From: UMGS172 sp964634675
Lineage (GTDB): Bacteria; Bacillota; Clostridia; Oscillospirales; Acutalibacteraceae
NCBI GenBank assembly: GCA_964634675.1
Contig: CAZWLH010000015.1
Location: 1 to 26,741, forward strand
Reading direction: 5' to 3'
Length of the DNA: 26,741 nucleotides
A program made the position numbers and the translations under genes. The notes beneath the pieces are model-generated. The model did not search any database. It saw nothing but the letters and a program-made list of their open reading frames with translations, and was not told the DNA's origin. Of the stretch, positions 14,873 to 24,469 are shown piece by piece (position 1 is the first letter of the stretch; every line of letters begins with the position of its first letter).

Positions 14873-17218
14873 TCAAATAAGACTGCCCACCGCATAAGCG
14901 ATAAAGGCCGCAAGCCAAGCCACAACGCACTGCTCGATAGCGACACCTATCGCCCACCTTGCTCCGAGCTCACGCTTTACCGAGGTCACTGCCGCCACGC
15001 AGGGTGTATAAAGCAGGCAGAAAATCAGCAAGCAGAATGCCGAAAGCGGTGATATTGCCGCAAGCACTCCCTCGACCGAGCCGAAAAGCACCGTCAGGGT
15101 CGAAACAACACTTTCCTTTGCCATAAAGCCCGAGATCAACGCGGTGGAAACACGCCAATCACCGAAGCCGAGCGGCTTGAAAATCGGAGCAATGAAGCCC
15201 GAAATCATCGCCAAAATACTGTTTTCGGGGTCATCGACAACATTGAGCTTCAAATCAAATGTCTGCAAGAACCAAATGACTATGGTCGCTATGAATATGA
15301 CCGTAAAGGCACGCTGAAGAAAGTCCTTGGCCTTGTCCCAAAGCAAAAGAGCGACGTTTTTCGCACTCGGCATTCGGTAGTTCGGAAGCTCCATAACAAA
15401 CGGCACCGGTTCGCCCTTGAACAAGGTTCCCTTCATTATAAGTGCCATAAGGATTCCGACAACAATGCCGATAATATAGAGTAATATCATAACAAGTGCG
15501 CCGTATTTCGGAAAAAACGCCTTGGTGAAGAAGGCATATATCGGCAGCTTTGCCGAGCAGCTCATATAAGGAGTCAGCAAAACGGTCATTTTGCGGTCAC
15601 GCTCGGACGGCAGTGTTCTTGTCGCCATAACGCCCGGCACGGTACAACCGAAGCCGATCAGCATCGGGACTATGCTTCGACCGGAAAGTCCAACCTTGCG
15701 AAGAAGCTTATCCATAACAAAAGCAACTCTCGCTATGTAGCCGCTGTCCTCCATAAGAGAGAGGAAGAAAAACAAGGTTACTATTACGGGCAAAAAGCCG
15801 AGCACACTTCCCACACCGTTGAAAATGCCGTCGATTATCAGCGAATGAAGCACCCGATTAACACCGAGCGACCCGAGAAGACCGTCGACCGAATCGGTAA
15901 GAAGGCCTATCGCCGCACCGAGCAGATTTTCAAGTCCTGCTCCGATAACGTTAAATGTCAGCCAGAACACCAATGCCATAATACCGATAAATGCGGGAAT
16001 TGCGGTATATTTTCCGGTCAGTACCCTGTCGATCTTGCGGCTTCTTGCGTGCTCCCTGCTCTCTCTCGGCTTTACCACCGTTTGTTCACAGACCTTTCCG
16101 ATGAAGGTGAACCTCATTTGAGCTATCGCCGCAGAACGATCCAAGCCGCCCTCATTTTCCATTTGGGATATAATATGCTCGATCATATCAAGCTCGTTTT
16201 TGTCAAGTTCGAGCTTTTCGATAATCAGCCTGTCACCCTCAACGATCTTACTTGCCGCAAAACGAATCGGTATTTCGGCCTTTTTCGCGTGATCCTCTAT
16301 AAGGTGCATAATTCCGTGGAGTGCCCGGTGCATAACGCCGTTGTGGTCGTCGGCACTGCAAAAATCGTTCCTGCCCTGCGCTTCGCGGTATTTTGCAATG
16401 TGCACTGCGTGCTCGACAAGCTCGTCAATGCCCTTGTTCTGCGCCGCCGAGATCGGAATGACGGGAATACCCAAAAGCTGCTCCATTTCGTTAACGTGAA
16501 CCGAGCCGCCGTTGGCATAGACCTCGTCCATCATATTGAGTGCCAGAACCATCGGAATATCAAGCTCCATAAGCTGCATTGTAAGATAAAGGTTGCGCTC
16601 GATATTCGTGGCATCCAAAATATTTATAATACATTTCGGCTTTTCTTTGAGCAAAAACTCTCTTGTCACTATTTCCTCACTCGAATACGGTGACATAGAA
16701 TATATGCCGGGCAGATCGGTAACAAGCGTATTCTTGTATCCCCTTATTTCACCGTCCTTGCGGTCAACGGTAACGCCCGGGAAATTGCCGACATGCTGAT
16801 TAGAGCCTGTAAGCTGATTGAAAAGTGTCGTCTTTCCGCAGTTTTGGTTTCCGGCCAAGGCAAAGGTGAGTCGAGTGCCCTCGGGCAAAGGATCGCCGTC
16901 TCCCTTGGCGTGGTATTTTCCGCCCTCACCGAAGCCGGGATGTGCCGTTGCGGAATATCGGCTTTTCAGGTATCGGTCGGTTCCGAGCTTGGAGCGGACA
17001 TTGTCTATTGTTATTTTTTCGGCATCGGCAAGCCGCAAGGTAAGCTCATAGCCATGCACCATAAGCTCCATCGGGTCACCCAGCGGTGCGAACTTGATCA
17101 ACGTGATTTCGGCATTGGGGATTATTCCCATATCCAAAAAATGCTGGCGCAGAGCACCGTCACCGCCAACCTCGGTAACCGTAGCCGTTTTGCCGACCGG
17201 CAATTCGTTTAGCTTCAT
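14873..17218 (-). CDS. feoB: FeoA-FeoB fusion ferrous iron transporter
   Basis: Imports Fe2+ across the cytoplasmic membrane. The 781-residue product has an SH3-like FeoA domain at its N-terminus (about 1-75), a linker, then the FeoB G domain: G1 GNQNCGKTT (123-131), G3 DLPGIYS (about 168-174), G4 NMMD. The C-terminal half holds the gate regions, including PMLIGFGCTVPGVMATRT and a CSAKLPIYAFF segment. The ATG at 17218 is set by GGGAGGAAAATTT; the frame opens five codons earlier. FeoA and FeoB are separate genes in most bacteria, and the fusion recurs in some clostridia. It starts 30 bases after the dnaE stop, so it is likely the last gene of the hprK-dnaE run. I saw no Fur-type site. Confidence 0.95.
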   Translation of the reverse strand: MKLNELPVGKTATVTEVGGDGALRQHFLDMGIIPNAEITLIKFAPLGDPMELMVHGYELTLRLADAEKITIDNVRSKLGTDRYLKSRYSATAHPGFGEGGKYHAKGDGDPLPEGTRLTFALAGNQNCGKTTLFNQLTGSNQHVGNFPGVTVDRKDGEIRGYKNTLVTDLPGIYSMSPYSSEEIVTREFLLKEKPKCIINILDATNIERNLYLTMQLMELDIPMVLALNMMDEVYANGGSVHVNEMEQLLGIPVIPISAAQNKGIDELVEHAVHIAKYREAQGRNDFCSADDHNGVMHRALHGIMHLIEDHAKKAEIPIRFAASKIVEGDRLIIEKLELDKNELDMIEHIISQMENEGGLDRSAAIAQMRFTFIGKVCEQTVVKPRESREHARSRKIDRVLTGKYTAIPAFIGIMALVFWLTFNVIGAGLENLLGAAIGLLTDSVDGLLGSLGVNRVLHSLIIDGIFNGVGSVLGFLPVIVTLFFFLSLMEDSGYIARVAFVMDKLLRKVGLSGRSIVPMLIGFGCTVPGVMATRTLPSERDRKMTVLLTPYMSCSAKLPIYAFFTKAFFPKYGALVMILLYIIGIVVGILMALIMKGTLFKGEPVPFVMELPNYRMPSAKNVALLLWDKAKDFLQRAFTVIFIATIVIWFLQTFDLKLNVVDDPENSILAMISGFIAPIFKPLGFGDWRVSTALISGFMAKESVVSTLTVLFGSVEGVLAAISPLSAFCLLIFCLLYTPCVAAVTSVKRELGARWAIGVAIEQCVVAWLAAFIAYAVGSLI

Positions 17219-17248
17219 AAATTTTCCTCCCACTTTGACCGCTTGCGG

Positions 17249-20200
17249 CTATTCGACGTACTTCACATTTTCGTCGCCGAGCAGCTCCTTAAGGCATCTC
17301 AGCATAGTGCCGTTCATCATCACCCATTTGGAAGAGGGCGAAACAAACGCCTTATCTGTTTCGGTCTCTTTTATCACAACGGGCGTATCACCGTCAAACA
17401 CATCCATAATAAGTCTTGCTTTTTTATATTGTTCACATTCCATTGAGGCAACACGCAGATAAAGTCCCTTTTTAACACGGCCGCCAGAGGGTTCGGATCT
17501 CACGGCCTCAGAGCCGCCTGAAGCTTTTTCATTGCTTCTGCCCTTTTTCAGGCGTTCGAGCGATTGGCAAAGTATATCGGCTTCGCCCGACTCTCTCACA
17601 GACAGCTTGCCGATGACCTTTACGACCTCGCCCGTTTTCAAAAGCTCGGCGTATTTTTCATACACCTTCGGGAAAACTATAACGCTCACCGTGCCGTATA
17701 TGTCCTCAATATCAACAAACGCCATCGTTCGGTCGTCCTTTGCCGTTTTGCGGCGAACCTTTGATATCATCGCACCTATTGCGACGGGTTTTCCGTCAAG
17801 ACGAGCCTGCTTTTCGGTGTCGCCTATGTCAAAGGTTTTAAACAGGCCTTTTTCGGACAGTGCCGCGGAATACTGCTCGAGCGGATGCCCCGAAATATAC
17901 ATTCCGGTGACCTCTTTTTCACCTGCAAGCATCTCAAAGCCGGGCATTTCCTCAACGCTCGGAAGTACGGGCTTTTGCTCGGGCTCACCGCCTGCGTTTC
18001 CGAAAAGATCAAGCTGACCGTGCATTGTATATTTTTTTCTGCTCTCAACCGAGCGGAGTATCTGCTCTGCTCCCTGAAGCATTGCACGTCTTGTCGCACC
18101 GAAGCCGTCCAAGGCACCGCTTTTGATAAGGCTTTCCAACGCCCGACGGTTCAGATCATTTCCGTAAAGGTGGTCGCACATATCGTAAATATCGGTATAA
18201 CGGCCGTTTTTTCTTTCGTTTATTATTCTTTCGACCAACGAGGTTCCGATGTTTCTGACCGCCAAAAGTCCGAATCTTATTCCGCCTGCCGACGGCGTGA
18301 AGTCACGCTCACTCAAATTGACATCGGGCGGAAGGATCCTTATGCCGTTTTTCAGGCATTCGGCCATATATCTTCCGAGCTTGGTCTGATTGTCGAGCAC
18401 GCTTGTCAGCAGAGCCGACATATATTCCTTTTCATAGTGACATTTCAGATATGCGGTCTGGTAAGCCACATAGGCATATGCCGCCGCATGGGATTTATTG
18501 AAAGCATAGGAGCTGAAGGCCGACATTTCGTCGAATATTTCCTCGGCCGCCTTTTCTTCGACACCGCGGGCGATACATCCCTCACAGGAAACGGTTCCGT
18601 CGGGATTTTTTGCGCCGTAAATAAAGGCAGAGCGCTCCTTTTGCATAACGTCGTGCTTTTTCTTGGCCATGGCACGTCTTACGATATCGGCACGTCCGAG
18701 ACTGTATCCGGCAAGTGAACGGAATATCTGCATTACCTGCTCCTGATAAACGATACAACCGTAGGTGACATCGAGTATCGGACGCAAAAGCTCGGTCTTG
18801 TATTTTATCTTTTCGGGGTGATGCCTGTTCTCGATGTATTTCGGAATGGAATCCATAGGACCCGGTCGGTAGAGTGAGATTATCGCTATGAGATCTTCTA
18901 TTGTTTCGGGACGAAGCGACTGCAAAACGCTTTTCATTCCGCCCGACTCAAACTGAAAAACGCCCTCTGTACGGCCGCTTCCCATCATTTTCATCGTTTC
19001 ACTGTCATCGAGCGGAATTTTGTTGACGGAAAAGTCCTCTTTCGAAGCCTTTATCATCCATTCGGTATCATTGATAACGGTGAGATTGCGAAGTCCCAAG
19101 AAATCCATCTTCAAAAGTCCGAGTTCCTCGAGCGTGGTCATCGTATACTGAGTCACAACCGACTCATCGCTCGTTGCCAAGGGCACATATTCGGCAACCG
19201 GACGGTCGGTTATGACCACACCGGCAGCGTGGGTCGATGCGTGTCTCGGCATACCCTCGACCTTCATCGCCGTATCGATAAGCTTCCGCACGGTTTCGTC
19301 GCTGTCGTATTCCGCCCTAAGCTCCGGCACCTTGGAAAGGCTGTCTGCAATGGTTATTTTCATTTCCTGGGGTATCATTTTCGCAAGCCTGTCGCAAACG
19401 GCGTACGGCACATCCATCGCTCTTCCGACATCCCTGACTGCGGCCCGAGCCGCCATTGTGCCAAAGGTGACTATCTGAGCCACTCGGTCACTGCCGTATT
19501 TTTCTATGACATAGTCGATGACCTCAGACCGTCTGATATAACAGAAATCAATATCGAAGTCGGGCATTGAAACACGCTCGGGATTCAGGAAGCGTTCGAA
19601 AATGAGGTCGTATTTCAACGGGTCTATGCCGGTTATCCCGATGCAGTAGGCCACAAGACTTGCGGCACCCGAGCCTCTTCCCGGTCCCACTGGTATATTT
19701 TTCGACTTTGCGTAGCGAACAAAATCCGAAACGATCAAGAAGTAATCGACATATCCCATTTTGTCGATCACACCGAGCTCATATTCGAGGCGTTCCCTGA
19801 CCTCGCTTTCGACACTGCCGTATATTCTTTCGGCACCGTCGAAGCTCAGCTCTCTTAAATATTCGGTATGGTTCTTATCGCCTATATCGTAAAAAGGGAG
19901 CTTGGTCTCGCCGAATTCGAATTCAAAGTCGCACATTCCGGCAATTTTTACGGTATTGTCAATCGCATCCTCCGGGAACAGCGCGGCCATTTCGTCGCCG
20001 CTTTTAAGGTAAAACTCTCGGGTCGGAAATTTCATTCCGTTATTTTCGTTTACCGTTGTGTTGGTGCCTATGCAAACAAGAATATCACGCACCGAGCTGT
20101 CGTCTTTTTCTATATAGTGAACATCGTTGGTCGCCACCGTCGGGATACCCGTCTCCTTGGATATCCTGACAAGCTGAAGCATACCCCGCTGCTCCTCACT

Positions 20201-20740
20201 CATACCGTGATCCTGAAGTTCGAGATAGAAATTGTCTTTTCCGAACATTTCGGAATATTTCAAAGCCGTTTCCTTGGCCTTTTCATAGTCGTTTCTGAGC
20301 AAAAGCTTGGGTATTTCACCCGACAGGCAGGCTGATAGTGCAATAAGCCCCTCACTGTGAGCCGCAAGAAGCTCCTCGTCGACCCTCGGCTTTGAGTAGA
20401 AGCCCTCGGTAAAGCTCTTTGAGACCATTGCGGTAAGATTGCGATAGCCCACGCTGTTTTTGCAAAGCAAAATCAAGTGACGGTATTCGCCGTCATATTC
20501 CTTCACTTTATCGAAGCGTGACCTCGGAGCGACATACACCTCACAGCCGATGATCGGCTTCACCCCTTCCGCCAAAGCCGCCTTATAAAAGTCAACGGCA
20601 CCGTACATTACACCGTGATCGGTCACAGCCAACGCCTTTTGTCCCTTTTCAGCGGCCGCCTTGACAAGCTCTTTTATTCGGCAGGCGCCGTCCAAAAGAC
20701 TGTATTCGGTATGTGTATGCAGATGTACGAAATCGGTCAT
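17249..20740 (-). CDS. dnaE: DNA polymerase III alpha subunit (DnaE)
   Basis: Replicative C-family DNA polymerase. The 1163-residue product has an N-terminal PHP domain (FVHLHTHTEYSLLDGA at the start, TDHGVMYG about 40-47), a polymerase core with GPGRGSGAASLVAYC (about 352-366) and the catalytic aspartates in PDFDIDF (Asp396, Asp398), a thumb/fingers region, tandem helix-hairpin-helix, and an OB-fold near 970-1060. Length matches DnaE (about 1160). There is no embedded proofreading exonuclease, so it is not PolC. The ATG at 20740 has AAAGGA upstream. It follows whiA by 46 bases in the same direction. Confidence 0.97.
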   Translation of the reverse strand: MTDFVHLHTHTEYSLLDGACRIKELVKAAAEKGQKALAVTDHGVMYGAVDFYKAALAEGVKPIIGCEVYVAPRSRFDKVKEYDGEYRHLILLCKNSVGYRNLTAMVSKSFTEGFYSKPRVDEELLAAHSEGLIALSACLSGEIPKLLLRNDYEKAKETALKYSEMFGKDNFYLELQDHGMSEEQRGMLQLVRISKETGIPTVATNDVHYIEKDDSSVRDILVCIGTNTTVNENNGMKFPTREFYLKSGDEMAALFPEDAIDNTVKIAGMCDFEFEFGETKLPFYDIGDKNHTEYLRELSFDGAERIYGSVESEVRERLEYELGVIDKMGYVDYFLIVSDFVRYAKSKNIPVGPGRGSGAASLVAYCIGITGIDPLKYDLIFERFLNPERVSMPDFDIDFCYIRRSEVIDYVIEKYGSDRVAQIVTFGTMAARAAVRDVGRAMDVPYAVCDRLAKMIPQEMKITIADSLSKVPELRAEYDSDETVRKLIDTAMKVEGMPRHASTHAAGVVITDRPVAEYVPLATSDESVVTQYTMTTLEELGLLKMDFLGLRNLTVINDTEWMIKASKEDFSVNKIPLDDSETMKMMGSGRTEGVFQFESGGMKSVLQSLRPETIEDLIAIISLYRPGPMDSIPKYIENRHHPEKIKYKTELLRPILDVTYGCIVYQEQVMQIFRSLAGYSLGRADIVRRAMAKKKHDVMQKERSAFIYGAKNPDGTVSCEGCIARGVEEKAAEEIFDEMSAFSSYAFNKSHAAAYAYVAYQTAYLKCHYEKEYMSALLTSVLDNQTKLGRYMAECLKNGIRILPPDVNLSERDFTPSAGGIRFGLLAVRNIGTSLVERIINERKNGRYTDIYDMCDHLYGNDLNRRALESLIKSGALDGFGATRRAMLQGAEQILRSVESRKKYTMHGQLDLFGNAGGEPEQKPVLPSVEEMPGFEMLAGEKEVTGMYISGHPLEQYSAALSEKGLFKTFDIGDTEKQARLDGKPVAIGAMISKVRRKTAKDDRTMAFVDIEDIYGTVSVIVFPKVYEKYAELLKTGEVVKVIGKLSVRESGEADILCQSLERLKKGRSNEKASGGSEAVRSEPSGGRVKKGLYLRVASMECEQYKKARLIMDVFDGDTPVVIKETETDKAFVSPSSKWVMMNGTMLRCLKELLGDENVKYVE

Positions 20741-20786
20741 AAGGCTTTTCCTTTCCGCGCTTCGGTAAAATGCTCTGCGCTGTTTG

Positions 20787-21683
20787 TCACTTTTCGGACT
20801 GCTCTTTTGCAAATTCCATAATTTTTTTCAGTCGGTGATTCATTCCCGAGCGTGAAATACTGCCGTTGCAAAGCTCGCACAGCTCACTCAGCGAAGCCTC
20901 GGGATTGTCACGTCTCAATACCGCCGCCGCATAAAGCTCCTCATTGAGCAATCCGAGAAGATTGCGGCTTTCCAAAAATTTTATGGCCTTGGTCTGCTCC
21001 AAAGCGGCATTGACGGTTTTGGATATGTTTGCGGTTTCGAAGTTATTACGTCGGTTCAAGGTGTTCCGCATATCCTTGACGACCTTCGTTTCCATAAGCT
21101 CAAGGCTCAGCTGACCTGCGCCGACCGAGCCGAGCATATCCTCAATAGAGGTACTGTCGTTATAATAAAGTGCGGTGACACTGCTCCTTACGGCGGTGTG
21201 CGGCTTATAGCCGCAAAGCTCCAAAAAAGCGGCAAAGGCAAAGCTCAGGGTCGGATCCTTGACGGCAAATTCAAGATGATAGCTTTTTTCCGGATCGTTC
21301 ATACTGCCGCAGGCCAAAAACACACCTCTTATAAAGCTATGGCGGCAGCAGCTTCGCTTAACGTGGCGCGGATTGAATATCCAATCGTTCTCGCCGCCCG
21401 AATAATAGTTCATAATTCTGCTTCGGTCGGCCTCACCGGGAACCGACACGGTATAACGCCCCTTGCCGCTGCTTTCGGCAATATGCACCGAAAAGCAGAG
21501 CCGCAGAAAATAAGCATAAGCCTCTGCGGTATCGGCGCTTGCGGTGCTTATGCTTATGTCATCAGCACAAAAAGACCGACCGAAAAGAAGCAGGCCGTAG
21601 CATTCGGCAAATCTGCAACAACCGGTCGGTCTGATTTTGCAAAGGTCGGTTTTCAATTTACTTGAAAATGAAACCTCTTTCAC
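20787..21683 (-). CDS. whiA: DNA-binding protein WhiA
   Basis: Conserved Gram-positive regulator: required for sporulation in Streptomyces and involved in cell division and chromosome segregation in Bacillus. The 298-residue product has an N-terminal LAGLIDADG-homing-endonuclease-like fold without catalytic residues (about 1-200) and a C-terminal helix-turn-helix ending SLSELCELCNGSISRSGMNHRLKKI. The start is a GTG with AAGGAG 6 nt upstream. The rapZ stop is only 3 bases away, so the two genes are tightly linked. Confidence 0.93.
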   Translation of the reverse strand: MKEVSFSSKLKTDLCKIRPTGCCRFAECYGLLLFGRSFCADDISISTASADTAEAYAYFLRLCFSVHIAESSGKGRYTVSVPGEADRSRIMNYYSGGENDWIFNPRHVKRSCCRHSFIRGVFLACGSMNDPEKSYHLEFAVKDPTLSFAFAAFLELCGYKPHTAVRSSVTALYYNDSTSIEDMLGSVGAGQLSLELMETKVVKDMRNTLNRRNNFETANISKTVNAALEQTKAIKFLESRNLLGLLNEELYAAAVLRRDNPEASLSELCELCNGSISRSGMNHRLKKIMEFAKEQSEK

Positions 21684-21686
21684 TTT

Positions 21687-22547
21687 TTACTCCTTCCCAA
21701 TGTCACGGTGATTGACCACGGCTTGGTAATTCTGTTCAACCAGATGCTTGTGTATCAGCTCGGCAAAAACCACCGAACGATGCTTACCGCCCGTGCAGCC
21801 TATTGCAATGACAAGCTGACTTTTGCCCTCTTTGCAATAAAGTGGCACCGAATAGTCGATAAGTGACAGCAGCCGCTCGGCAAGCTCATTGGTTTCGGGC
21901 AATGCCATAACAAAATCTCTGACCGGAGCCTCAAGTCCCGTATGCTGTCTGAGCTCGGGGACATAGAACGGATTTTTAAGGCATCTTACGTCAAAAACGA
22001 TATCGGCCTCGGACACGCAGCCGTATTTGAAGCCGAAGGACATACACTGCACGGTAAGTCCCTTGGTGATATCACCCAAAAAGAGTCCCGTTATGCGTTG
22101 CTTTAAGACACTGGTGGAAACGCTTGTGGTATCGATTATATAATCGGCGCGTTCTTTAAGCGGTCGGAGCATTTCACGCTCCTTCACAACCGCCTCCGAC
22201 ACCGAAATCCTGCTTCCCGAGGACATCGGATGACGTCGTCTTGTCTCCTTATAGCGTGTGACAAGCTTGTCGTCCGAGGCATCAAGGAACAGAAGCTTAT
22301 AGGAAATACCGCACTCATGCATACCGTCAAGTGTCGGTATAAGCTCCTCAAACATACGTCCGCCTCTGATATCGGTGACGATAGCGACCTTACCGAGTCC
22401 GTCCTGCCCTCTCATAGAAAGCTGAGCGACCGGCTTTATAAGCGACGGCGGCATATTGTCTATGCAATAAAAGCCGATATCCTCAAGCACATTGGCGGCA
22501 ACCGACTTGCCGGCTCCCGACATACCCGTTACGATAACAAGTTCCAT
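21687..22547 (-). CDS. rapZ: RapZ/YvcJ nucleotide-binding protein
   Basis: P-loop protein that binds GTP/ATP and, in enterobacteria, guides the small RNA GlmZ to RNase E; its target in Firmicutes is less clear. The 286-residue product has Walker A GMSGAGKS (8-15) and a C-terminal domain with the signature IGCTGGKHRSVVFAELI. It lies 19 bases after the murB stop and 3 bases before whiA. The usual yvcK gene between rapZ and whiA is not present. Confidence 0.95.
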   Translation of the reverse strand: MELVIVTGMSGAGKSVAANVLEDIGFYCIDNMPPSLIKPVAQLSMRGQDGLGKVAIVTDIRGGRMFEELIPTLDGMHECGISYKLLFLDASDDKLVTRYKETRRRHPMSSGSRISVSEAVVKEREMLRPLKERADYIIDTTSVSTSVLKQRITGLFLGDITKGLTVQCMSFGFKYGCVSEADIVFDVRCLKNPFYVPELRQHTGLEAPVRDFVMALPETNELAERLLSLIDYSVPLYCKEGKSQLVIAIGCTGGKHRSVVFAELIHKHLVEQNYQAVVNHRDIGKE

Positions 22548-22566
22548 AAAATAACCTCAACAGGGA

Positions 22567-23457
22567 TCAATTCAAAATAATAACTTCGGGCTCCAATTCG
22601 ACACCCGTTTTTTCGAGCACCGTCGCCCCGACATAGGCTATAAGCGCTTTAACATCCTCGCAGGTGGCATTGCCTTTGTTTATAACAAAGCCCGAATGCT
22701 TTTCGCTTACCTCGGCACCGCCGACCGCATAGCCTTTGAGACCGCACTGCTCGATCAGTGCACCCGCAAAATGACCCGTCGGCCGCTTAAAGGTACTACC
22801 TGCACTCGGATATTCGAGCGGTTGTTTTTCACGTCTGCGACGAGAAAATTCGTTCATACGTGCCTTGATTACCTCGGGCTCATCGAAAGCAAGCTCGAAC
22901 TCGGCACTTAAAACGGTCTCGCCGTTGGTTTTGAAAATACTGCTTCTGTAACCGAGCTCAAGCTCATCGCAGCGCCTTGTGACAACGGTACCGTCTGTCT
23001 TCAGTGATGTGCAGGAAACAATCACGTCCTTTATTTCGCCGCCGTAAGCTCCGGCATTCATAAATACCGCACCGCCGACAGTTCCGGGTATTCCCTTGGC
23101 GAACTCAAGTCCCGAAAGACCGCTGTCAAGTGCCGCAGAGCAAAGCCTTGAAAGTCTTACTCCTGCCGCCGCGGTTATGCGGCTGCCGTTTTGTGACAGT
23201 GATGTATCGCAAATACATATCACGGCACCTTTTATCCCCTCGTCGGACACTAAAAGGTTCGAGCCGCCGCCTATGACCGTCATCCTCACGCCTCGCTCTT
23301 TTATAAGTGAGACCAACTGAGCAAGCTTGGATGAATCGTTACATTCTATAAACAATTCGGCAGGGCCGCCGATCTTAAAGGTCGTATGAGCCTTCATCGG
23401 CTCATTTTCAAGGCATTTGAATCCCAAGCTTTCGGCTAACGCCTTTATTCCATTCAC
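22567..23457 (-). CDS. murB: UDP-N-acetylenolpyruvoylglucosamine reductase MurB
   Basis: FAD-dependent, NADPH-using enzyme that reduces UDP-GlcNAc-enolpyruvate to UDP-MurNAc in peptidoglycan precursor synthesis. The 296-residue product has the FAD-binding stretch VIGGGSNLLVSDEG (about 61-74) and FMNAGAYGGEI. Active-site residues can be seen as Arg171 (YRSSIFK), Ser221 (PSAGSTFKRP) and Glu291 (LEPEV). Short length and the YRSSIFK pattern indicate a type II MurB. The start is a GTG with GGAGGGG 5 nt upstream. Spacing to the preceding kinase gene is 20 bases. Confidence 0.96.
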   Translation of the reverse strand: MNGIKALAESLGFKCLENEPMKAHTTFKIGGPAELFIECNDSSKLAQLVSLIKERGVRMTVIGGGSNLLVSDEGIKGAVICICDTSLSQNGSRITAAAGVRLSRLCSAALDSGLSGLEFAKGIPGTVGGAVFMNAGAYGGEIKDVIVSCTSLKTDGTVVTRRCDELELGYRSSIFKTNGETVLSAEFELAFDEPEVIKARMNEFSRRRREKQPLEYPSAGSTFKRPTGHFAGALIEQCGLKGYAVGGAEVSEKHSGFVINKGNATCEDVKALIAYVGATVLEKTGVELEPEVIILN

Positions 23458-23477
23458 GGCAACCCCTCCGATTTCAA

Positions 23478-24431
23478 TTATCTGTAAATGTTTCCGAGGA
23501 AAGCGGCACCGATAATACCCGCATCGTTTCCGAGCTCGGCAGGCTTGATAACGGTCTGCTTTTCAACGTTCTTAGAGTATCTCTCACGCTCAACATACTC
23601 TCTTACCGGAGCGACAAGGGTCTCGCCCTCCTTCGAGATACCGCCGCCGATGCAAAGCACATCGGGCTGGAATATATTTATAATATTGGTCAAACCGCAG
23701 GCAACATATTCGCAGTACTTTGCGACGACTGCCTTTGCGGTCTCATCGCCTGCTCTCATTCCGTCGAAAGCGGTTTTGCCGTTGACCGAATCTATGTCAC
23801 CGGCGATCTCCCACATCTTGCTCGATTTGTCGGCTTCCATAGCGGTCTTGGTTTGACGGATAAGCGCGGTAGCGGAAGCATAAGCCTCCCAGCAGCCGTT
23901 TCTGCCGCAGGAGCAATGCTCGCCGTCCTTTATGATGACGGTGTGTCCGAGCTCACCGCCGGCGGAATTCATACCGGAAAGGATCATATCGTTGATTATG
24001 ACACCGCCGCCGACACCAGTTCCGAGTGTTATTGCGACAAACTGGGCTGCTCCTCTGCCTGCACCTGCAAGCTGTTCACCGAAGGCTGCGGCATTGGCAT
24101 CGTTTTCGAGAAATACCTTACGGCCGAAGCGCTGCTCGAGCATCTCACCGATAGGTGCGTTGACGAAGCCGAGATTGTTCGAGAAGCAGATCATTCCTGT
24201 CTTGGGATTAACGCTTCCGGGACAGCCTACGCCGACCTCTGCAATGTCATCAAGCTTCAGACCGCAATCGGCAACGGCAAGCACACCGGCCTCATAAATA
24301 CTGTCGGCTATTTCCTCTGTGGGTCTCGGGCAGTTGGTCTTCACCTTGCCCTCACCGATGATTTTGTAGTTTTCGTCGACGACGGCCGCCGCAATGTTTG
24401 TTCCTCCGAGATCTATACCGAGATAATACAT
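23478..24431 (-). CDS. ROK family glucokinase
   Basis: Phosphorylates glucose (or a related hexose) with ATP in the cytoplasm. The 317-residue product has the phosphate-1 motif GIDLGGTN (5-12), the catalytic Asp111 in ENDANAAAFGE, GTGVGGGVI (about 137-145) and the ROK zinc site His163 with CSCGRNGC (Cys173, Cys175, Cys180). There is no N-terminal helix-turn-helix, so it is an enzyme and not a ROK repressor. AGGAGC lies upstream of the ATG. It follows hprK by 38 bases, a sensible pairing in carbon control. Confidence 0.92.
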   Translation of the reverse strand: MYYLGIDLGGTNIAAAVVDENYKIIGEGKVKTNCPRPTEEIADSIYEAGVLAVADCGLKLDDIAEVGVGCPGSVNPKTGMICFSNNLGFVNAPIGEMLEQRFGRKVFLENDANAAAFGEQLAGAGRGAAQFVAITLGTGVGGGVIINDMILSGMNSAGGELGHTVIIKDGEHCSCGRNGCWEAYASATALIRQTKTAMEADKSSKMWEIAGDIDSVNGKTAFDGMRAGDETAKAVVAKYCEYVACGLTNIINIFQPDVLCIGGGISKEGETLVAPVREYVERERYSKNVEKQTVIKPAELGNDAGIIGAAFLGNIYR

Positions 24432-24469
24432 AATAATTTACGCTCCTTTATATTTTTAAAGTTTTTTTA

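Noticed and set aside
17885..18718. Long plus-strand open frame opposite dnaE (and similar ones opposite feoB, GH16 and the radC/PAP2 pair)
   Set aside because: All are shadows of well-supported minus-strand genes. None has a convincing ribosome site with domain homology.
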